Translations under genes and position numbers: made by a program
In this document: positions 58,352 through 64,000 of the stretch, in pieces
How positions within the stretch are numbered: position 1 is the first letter of the stretch
Layout of the letters: each line of letters begins with the position of its first letter
NCBI RefSeq assembly: GCF_041320665.1
Contig: NZ_CP166730.1
Span: 930,001-994,000, forward strand
Origin: Comamonas sp. GB3 AK4-5
Lineage (GTDB): Bacteria; Pseudomonadota; Gammaproteobacteria; Burkholderiales; Burkholderiaceae_C
Reading direction: 5' to 3'
Length of the DNA stretch: 64,000 bases
Notes under the pieces: model-generated
Database searches by the model: none
What the model was told of the DNA's origin: nothing
The model's input: only the letters and a program-made list of their open reading frames with translations

Positions 58352-59233
58352 TCAATACTGCACTTTCTTTTCAACATAGCGGAACTGAATCACGGTCAGC
58401 ACGACGACGATCAGCATCAGGATCACCGACTGCGCTGCGGAGCCGCCCAGGTCCAGGGCCTTGAAGCCGTCCAGATAGACCTTGTAGACCAGGATGGAGG
58501 TCGACTGGCCGGGGCCGCCGTGGGTGGCTGCGTCAATGATGCCGAAGGTATCAAAGAAGGCATAGACGATGTTGATCACCAGCAGGAAGAAGGTGGTGGG
58601 CGAGAGCAGGGGCAGCTGGATGTTCCAGAAACGGCGCCAGGGGCCGGCACCGTCGATGGATGCGGCTTCGATCAGCGCCTTGGGAATGGACTGCAGGCCG
58701 GCCAGGAAGAACAGGAAGTTGTAGGAAATCTGCTTCCACACCGAAGCCAGCACGATCAGCGCCATGGCCTGGTTCTCGTTCATCAGGTGGTTCCAGCCGT
58801 AGCCCAGCTTTTCCAGGCCGTAGGCCACCACACCGAGAGAGGGGGAGAACATGAAGATCCACAGCACACCGGCAATCACGGGTGCCACGGCGTAGGGAAT
58901 GATCAGCAGCGTCTTGTAGACCATGGCGAAGCGCACGATGCGGTCCGCAAAAATGGCCAGGCCCAGCGAGGCTGCAATGCCGATACCGGCCACCAGCACC
59001 GAGAAGATGGCGGTGCGGTAGAAGGAGTCCAGATAGGTCGGGTCGGAGAACAGGGTGCGGAAATTCTCCAGCCCCACCCATTCCGTGTTCATGCCAAAGG
59101 CGTCTTCCATCTGGAAGGACTGGAGCACGGCCTGGCCTGCGGGCCAGAAGAAGAAGATGCCAATGACCAGCAACTGGGGAGCTATCAGCACCCAGGGCAG
59201 CCATTTGGATCGGAAAAGTACGCGTTTTTCCAT
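58352..59233 (-). CDS. ugpA: sn-glycerol-3-phosphate ABC transporter permease
   Basis: A 293-aa permease (E. coli UgpA 295) with an N-terminal helix after MEKRVLFRSKWLPW, six helices in all, and the EAA loop KALIEAASIDGAGPWRRFWNIQLP. Start taken at 59233; the frame could start 5 codons earlier. Confidence 0.94.
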   Translation of the reverse strand: MEKRVLFRSKWLPWVLIAPQLLVIGIFFFWPAGQAVLQSFQMEDAFGMNTEWVGLENFRTLFSDPTYLDSFYRTAIFSVLVAGIGIAASLGLAIFADRIVRFAMVYKTLLIIPYAVAPVIAGVLWIFMFSPSLGVVAYGLEKLGYGWNHLMNENQAMALIVLASVWKQISYNFLFFLAGLQSIPKALIEAASIDGAGPWRRFWNIQLPLLSPTTFFLLVINIVYAFFDTFGIIDAATHGGPGQSTSILVYKVYLDGFKALDLGGSAAQSVILMLIVVVLTVIQFRYVEKKVQY

Positions 59234-59380
59234 GGGGTTCACAAACAAGAAAGCCGCCGTGCCCAGGGAAGGAACTGCGGAGGTCTAGGGTCGACTGCTG
59301 CCGTATGCAAGCAGGGAAGCGAGTCGAAACGAATCGAGACGAAACACTTTGTTGTCGAATTTCCGCGTATTGTGCCTAGC

Positions 59381-59411
59381 GAAAAGCCGCTGCGCCAGAG
59401 ACGCAGCGGCT
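59381..59411 (-). terminator. Hairpin after ugpB
   Basis: On the minus strand, perfect 10-bp stem AGCCGCTGCG / CGCAGCGGCT with a 7-nt loop, then TTTTC, 26 bp after the ugpB stop. This is often an mRNA-stabilising partial terminator that lets the binding protein be made in excess over the permeases. Confidence 0.82.
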
Positions 59412-59436
59412 GGTCTTGCGAAAAGAAGGGAATTAA

Positions 59437-60753
59437 TTACTTCTTGTACGAACGCTCGAAACGCGCCAGCAGTTCATCGCCGCGGCTCACGATGGAGTCC
59501 AGGGCTTGCTTGCCGGTCTTCTTGCCGGCCCACACTTGCTCGAGTTCTTCGTCCTCGATGGTGCGGATCTGCACATAGTTGCCCAGGCGGATGCCGCGCG
59601 AGTTGTCGGTGACCTTGCGGACCATCTGGGTCACGGCGGTGTCGGTGCCGGGGTGCTTTTCATAAAAGCCCGACTTGTTGGTCAAGTCGTAAGCGGCCAT
59701 GGTCACGGGCAGGTAGCCGGTGCGCTGGTGCGAAGCGGCCTGCACCTTGGTCTGGGAGATGAACTCGAAGAACTTGGCCACGCCCTTGTATTCCTCGGCC
59801 TTCTTGCCAGCCATGACCCACAGCGAAGCGCCACCGATCACGGTGTTCTGGGGAGCGCCCTTCACATCGGGGTAGTAGGGCAGGGGTGCCAGGCCGTAGG
59901 CGAACTTGGCGTTCTTGGCCACGTCGCCGTAGTAACCGGAGGAGGTCTGGATCATGGCGCATTCACCGGCGGTGAACGAAGCCTGGGGGATGGCGCCACG
60001 GCCCTTGTAGACAAACTCACCGGCCTTGGCCGCAGCGGCCAGGTTGTCGATGTGCTTGACGTGCAGGGGCGAGTTGATCTTCAGGCGGGCCTTGTAGCCG
60101 TTGGCGGAGAGGCCGTTGTGCTCGGTGGCGAACTCCACGTTGTGCCAGGTGGAGAAGGACTCCAGCTGGGTCCAGCCTTGCCAGGCCAGGGTCATGGGGC
60201 AGCTGTGGCCGCTGGCCTTGAGCTTCTTGGCGGCTTCGAACACTTCAGGCCAGGTGGCAGGGGCCTTGTCGGGGTTCAGACCGGCCTTTTTGAAGGCGTC
60301 CTTGTTGTAATAGAAGATGGTGGTCGAGCTGTTGAAGGGGAAGCTCAGCATCTGGCCGTTGGGGGCGGTGTAGTAACCGGCCACGGCGGGGATATAGGCC
60401 TTGGGGTCGAAGGCCACGCCGGCGTCACCCATGATCTTGGCCACGGGCACGGTGGCGCCCTTGGAAGCCATCATGGTGGCGGTGCCCACTTCGAACACCT
60501 GCAGGATGTGGGGGGCATTGCCCGAACGGAAGGCAGCGATGGCGGCCGTCATGGATTCGTCGTACACACCCTTGAAGGTGGGCACAACCTTGTATGCCTT
60601 CTGGCTTTCGTTGAATTGCTTGGCCAGATCGTTGACCCACTCGTTGTTCACGGCGGTCATGGAATGCCACCACTGGATTTCGGTGGTTGCGTGGGCAGTG
60701 CCGATGGCGGCGGAGGCAATCGCGGCAGACAGTGCCAGGCGCTTGAGTTGCAT
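59437..60753 (-). CDS. ugpB: sn-glycerol-3-phosphate ABC transporter binding protein
   Basis: Periplasmic receptor for glycerol-3-phosphate and its diesters. 438 aa, the same length as E. coli UgpB. Signal peptide QLKRLALSAAIASAAIGTAHA, then TEIQWWHSMTAVNNEWVNDLAKQF, SFPFNSSTTIFYYNKDAF and GGASLWVMAG. First gene of ugpBAECQ. Start at 60753 with AAGGAG upstream. Confidence 0.96.
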   Translation of the reverse strand: MQLKRLALSAAIASAAIGTAHATTEIQWWHSMTAVNNEWVNDLAKQFNESQKAYKVVPTFKGVYDESMTAAIAAFRSGNAPHILQVFEVGTATMMASKGATVPVAKIMGDAGVAFDPKAYIPAVAGYYTAPNGQMLSFPFNSSTTIFYYNKDAFKKAGLNPDKAPATWPEVFEAAKKLKASGHSCPMTLAWQGWTQLESFSTWHNVEFATEHNGLSANGYKARLKINSPLHVKHIDNLAAAAKAGEFVYKGRGAIPQASFTAGECAMIQTSSGYYGDVAKNAKFAYGLAPLPYYPDVKGAPQNTVIGGASLWVMAGKKAEEYKGVAKFFEFISQTKVQAASHQRTGYLPVTMAAYDLTNKSGFYEKHPGTDTAVTQMVRKVTDNSRGIRLGNYVQIRTIEDEELEQVWAGKKTGKQALDSIVSRGDELLARFERSYKK

Positions 60754-61222
60754 GCAGGACTCCTTGTGTGCAATGCAGGGGGAGAGTGTGTAACCCATGG
60801 TAGTGGGCCCGAATGGCGCTTGTGTGACGCAGCTGGCGCCGGCTTGTACCGAAGCGCGCAGCACCTTGACGGTGCGGCTTTGGGGGCTGCAGCGTCACAA
60901 ACGGTGCGGTCATTCTATGTCTCGAGGTTGCAAACAGGTACCAAAGACACGGCTGCTTGTGGCGCTGTAACAAAACAGAAACGAAAAGATTGGAGCATGA
61001 ACGCGCTGTTGCTCGAATGGCGTGCGGGGGCGGTGCTTTTGTGCTTGTGGTGCATCGATGGCCTTCTCGCGACCGCACCGCGCAGAGATCGCGGCGCGGC
61101 GCTTGGCCCCCAGCCGTGGCATGGCTTCAGGGAAAGCCCGGCAGGATCCGGGCCCCTGGCATAAAATTGCCGTCCCCATGGCTCAGGAGCGCCCTCTAGG
61201 GCGCCCATCCCCCGGTCCCCAC
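60754..61222. other. 469-bp intergenic region, divergent promoters
   Basis: Between ugpB (minus) and the oxidase gene (plus). It must hold both promoters. A hairpin GCGCCC-TCTA-GGGCGC lies near 61190-61205, just before the oxidase start. No clear Pho box, gene or repeat copy is visible. Confidence 0.5.
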
Positions 61223-64000
61223 ATGAATGCACCGATTGCGCAGGCCGCCTTATTGGGCAAGTCGGCCGAACCTGCCCGACTCCGCGAAATTCCCTATAAC
61301 TACACCTCGTTCTCCGACCGGGAAATCGTGATCCGCCTGCTCGGCGCGCCCGCGTGGAACGTGCTGGAGCAGCTGCGCAGCGAGCGCCAGACCGGTCGCT
61401 CCGCCCGCATGCTCTATGAGGTGCTGGGCGATATCTGGGTGGTGCAGCGCAACCCCTATCTGCAGGACGACCTGCTGCACAACCCCGGCCGGCGCAAGCA
61501 GCTGGTGGAAGCCCTGTCCCACCGCATGGCCGAGGTGCAAAAGCGCCGCGTGCCCGAGGCCGATGCCCAGCGCGACGCCCTGGTGGGCGAGCTGATTGCG
61601 GCGGCCAACAACGCGGTGCATGAATTCGACCTCATGTTCGACGAGGCCGAGAAGTTGCGCCAGCGCGTGCGCAAGCAACTGGGCAAGCTCACGCACAAGG
61701 ACAACATCAAGTTCGATGGTCTGTCGCGCGTCAGCCATGTGACCGACGCCACCGACTGGCGCGTGGAATACCCCTTTGTGGTGCTGACGCCCGACTCTGA
61801 AGTCGAGATGGCAGGCCTCGTCAAAGGCTGTATCGAGCTGGGTCTGACCATCATTCCGCGCGGAGGTGGCACGGGTTATACCGGCGGCGCGATTCCGCTG
61901 ACCTGGCGTTCGGTGGTGATCAATACCGAAAAGCTGGACGCCATCACCGAAGTGCAGATGCAGCAGCTGCCCGGCGTGGATCACCCCGTGCCCACGGTGT
62001 GGACCGAGGCCGGCGTGGTCACCCAGCGCGTGGCCGATGCGGCCGAGCGCGCCGGCTTTGTGTTTGCCGTGGACCCGACCTCGATCGAGGCCTCGTGCAT
62101 AGGCGGCAACATCGCCATGAATGCCGGCGGCAAGAAAGCCGTGCTGTGGGGCACGGCGCTGGACAACCTCGCTTCCTGGCGCATGGTCACGCCCGATGCG
62201 CAGTGGCTGGAAGTCACGCGCCTGAACCACAACCTGGGCAAGATCCACGACGCCGAGATGGCCAGCTTCGAGCTGAAGTATTTCGAGGCCGACGGTAAGA
62301 CCTTTGTGCGCACCGAGCGCCTGGACATTCCCGGCCACAAATTCCGCAAGGAAGGCCTGGGCAAGGACGTGACGGACAAGTTCCTCTCCGGCCTGCCCGG
62401 CGTGCAAAAAGAGGGCACGGATGGCCTGATCACCAGCGCACGCTGGGTGGTGCACCGCATGCCGGCGCACACGCGCACGGTGTGCATGGAGTTTTTCGGC
62501 AATGCCAAGGACGCCGTGCCCTCCATCGTCGAGATCAAGGATTACATGTTCGCCGAGCAAAAGCGCTCGGGCGTTCTGCTGGCGGGCCTGGAGCATCTGG
62601 ACGACCGCTATCTGAAGGCGGTGGGCTATGCCACCAAGAGCAAAAAGGGCAACGGCCACCTGCCCAAGATGGTGCTGATTGGCGACATCGTGGGCGATGA
62701 CGCCGACGAAGTGGCGCGCGTGGCCAGCGAAGTGGTGCGCATTGCCAACTCGCGCAACGGTGAAGGCTTTACCGCCGTGAGCGCCGAGGCACGCAAGAAA
62801 TTCTGGCTGGACCGCAAGCGCACGGCGGCGATTTCGCGCCACACCAATGCCTTCAAGATCAATGAAGACGTGGTGATCCCGCTGCCGCGCATGGCCGAAT
62901 ACACCGACGGCATCGAGCGCATCAATATCGAACTCTCGCTGCGCAACAAGCTCAAGCTGTGCGACGCGCTGCTGGCCTTCTTCCAGGACGGCAGCCTGCC
63001 CCTGGGCAAGCAGGACGATGCGGGCGAAATCCCCAGCGCCGAGCTGCTGGGCGACCGCGTGCAGCAGGCCGTGGCCCTGGTGCAAGAGGTGCGTGGCCTG
63101 TGGGCGGGCTGGCTGGGCGATGTGGCCCAGCTGTTCCCGCAGCTGCAGGACCACCGCCTGCGCTCCAGCTGGAAGACGCAGATCAAGGCGCCGCTGGCCC
63201 AGATCTTCAATGGCGAAGCTTTCAAGGCTATCCTGGCCGAGACGGTGCAGATTCACCAGCGCGTGCTCAAGGGCCGCGTGTGGGTGGCGCTGCACATGCA
63301 TGCCGGCGATGGCAATGTGCACACCAACATCCCCGTCAACTCCGACGACTACGAGATGCTGCAGACGGCGCACGAGGCCGTGGCCCGCATCATGCAGCTG
63401 GCCCGCAGCCTGGACGGTGTGATCTCGGGCGAGCACGGCATTGGCATCACCAAGCTGGAATTCCTCACCGACGAAGAACTACAGCCTTTTGCTGACTACA
63501 AGCAGCGCGTGGACCCGGAAGGCCGCTTCAACCGTGGCAAGCTGATCCGCGAAAAGAACGGCCTGGTGCCGGCGCGCTCGCCGCGCGAGGCGCTGATGTA
63601 TGCCGATCTGACCAATGCCTACACGCCCTCGTTCGGCCTGATGGGCCACGAGTCGCTGATCATGCGCCAGTCCGACATCGGTGCCATCGCCGACTCCGTC
63701 AAGGACTGCCTGCGCTGCGGCAAGTGCAAACCGGTGTGCAACACCCATGTGCCCGGCGCCAATATGCTGTATTCGCCGCGCAACAAGATTCTGGCCACCT
63801 CGCTGCTGGTGGAAGCCTTTTTGTACGAGGAGCAGACACGCCGCGGTGTGTCGCTCAAGCACTGGCAGGAATTTGAAGACGTGGCCGATCACTGCACGGT
63901 CTGCCACAAATGCTTTACGCCCTGCCCGGTCAAGATCGACTTTGGCGATGTGACCATGAATATGCGCAATCTGCTGCGCAAGATGGGCAAGAAGAGCTTC
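61223..64000 (+). CDS. FAD-linked oxidase/Fe-S protein with DUF3683 start, 3' part cut
   Basis: 926 codons are visible and the frame runs off the window. Domains: an N-terminal DUF3683-like region (about 1-165; [16 protein letters not shown]), a PCMH-type FAD-binding domain (about 180-340; [29 protein letters not shown]), a FAD-oxidase C-terminal domain (about 430-780; [24 protein letters not shown]), then CxxCxxC clusters [12 protein letters not shown] and [12 protein letters not shown] for 4Fe-4S centres. This is a GlcD/GlcF-like or D-lactate dehydrogenase-like enzyme in one chain, feeding electrons to the quinone pool. The substrate (2-hydroxy acid) is inferred. Start ATG at 61223. Confidence 0.9.
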   Translation, partial: MNAPIAQAALLGKSAEPARLREIPYNYTSFSDREIVIRLLGAPAWNVLEQLRSERQTGRSARMLYEVLGDIWVVQRNPYLQDDLLHNPGRRKQLVEALSHRMAEVQKRRVPEADAQRDALVGELIAAANNAVHEFDLMFDEAEKLRQRVRKQLGKLTHKDNIKFDGLSRVSHVTDATDWRVEYPFVVLTPDSEVEMAGLVKGCIELGLTIIPRGGGTGYTGGAIPLTWRSVVINTEKLDAITEVQMQQLPGVDHPVPTVWTEAGVVTQRVADAAERAGFVFAVDPTSIEASCIGGNIAMNAGGKKAVLWGTALDNLASWRMVTPDAQWLEVTRLNHNLGKIHDAEMASFELKYFEADGKTFVRTERLDIPGHKFRKEGLGKDVTDKFLSGLPGVQKEGTDGLITSARWVVHRMPAHTRTVCMEFFGNAKDAVPSIVEIKDYMFAEQKRSGVLLAGLEHLDDRYLKAVGYATKSKKGNGHLPKMVLIGDIVGDDADEVARVASEVVRIANSRNGEGFTAVSAEARKKFWLDRKRTAAISRHTNAFKINEDVVIPLPRMAEYTDGIERINIELSLRNKLKLCDALLAFFQDGSLPLGKQDDAGEIPSAELLGDRVQQAVALVQEVRGLWAGWLGDVAQLFPQLQDHRLRSSWKTQIKAPLAQIFNGEAFKAILAETVQIHQRVLKGRVWVALHMHAGDGNVHTNIPVNSDDYEMLQTAHEAVARIMQLARSLDGVISGEHGIGITKLEFLTDEELQPFADYKQRVDPEGRFNRGKLIREKNGLVPARSPREALMYADLTNAYTPSFGLMGHESLIMRQSDIGAIADSVKDCLRCGKCKPVCNTHVPGANMLYSPRNKILATSLLVEAFLYEEQTRRGVSLKHWQEFEDVADHCTVCHKCFTPCPVKIDFGDVTMNMRNLLRKMGKKSF

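Noticed and set aside
60900..60985. Possible Pho box upstream of ugpB
   Set aside because: The reverse strand has CTGTTTTGTTACAG, but it does not fit the two 7-bp CTGTCAT direct repeats; too weak to call PhoB control.
61250..63436. 728-codon antisense frame across the FAD oxidase
   Set aside because: Shadow of the oxidase gene; the plus frame has complete FAD and Fe-S motifs.

Overview
The window is a high-GC chromosomal segment of a betaproteobacterium, most likely a Comamonadaceae member (Comamonas or a close relative). The reasons are the gene orders (hisF-hisI-hisE-hit-tatABC-degS type protease; petABC-sspA-sspB; pilB-pilC-pilD-coaE-zapD-yacG; ispB|rplU-rpmA-obgE-proB; hemA-prfA-prmC-grxD), periplasmic Bug-type (TctC) binding proteins, and small intergenic repeats of a kind I associate with this family. 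It is mostly core genome. I see no prophage, insertion sequence, CRISPR array or rRNA operon.

Layout. 1-4.5 kb: start of a Pel exopolysaccharide operon on the minus strand (pelA, then pelB running off the left edge), divergent from galE, which can supply the UDP-sugar precursor. 6-8.2 kb: the last histidine genes hisF-hisI-hisE and a small membrane protein. 8.2-13.2 kb: a patatin-like lipase, a HIT protein, the Tat translocase and a DegS-like protease. 13.5-17.9 kb: an MFS transporter, a Nif3-like protein, pdxA and mscL. 18-22.1 kb: cytochrome bc1 (petABC), then sspA and sspB. 22.2-22.4 kb: two identical tRNA-Thr genes. 22.6-29.2 kb: a DciA-like protein divergent from secA, then argJ, a DUF815 ATPase and a MutT-like NUDIX hydrolase. 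29.3-35 kb: yacG, zapD, coaE, pilD, pilC and pilB on the minus strand. 35-42.8 kb: tRNA-Pro, ispB, rplU-rpmA-obgE, proB, rppH, proS and a lytic transglycosylase. 43-50.9 kb: a CNNM/CorC protein, then the hemA-prfA-X-prmC-grxD cluster on the minus strand. 50.9-55.2 kb: a LysR regulator, two Bug binding proteins and an N-formylglutamate amidohydrolase. 55.4-60.8 kb: ugpBAECQ for glycerol-3-phosphate uptake. 61.2-64 kb: a large FAD/Fe-S oxidase that runs off the right edge.

Two things stand out. First, a repeat of about 75-125 bp occurs 11 times in 64 kb. Ten copies sit within about 15 bp of a stop codon, always with the CCCCCTGAG end facing the gene; in galE and the dciA-like gene the repeat itself supplies the stop codon. 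It looks like an orientation-constrained 3'-end element with hairpin potential. Second, gene X between prfA and prmC (46005-47984) encodes a protein with a clear export signal, a phosphohistidine swivel domain and a C-terminal PEP-synthase-type ATP-grasp domain, in the domain order of glucan water dikinases. An exported ATP-dependent dikinase would be biochemically surprising. All functional assignments come from reading the translated sequence; no database search was run.
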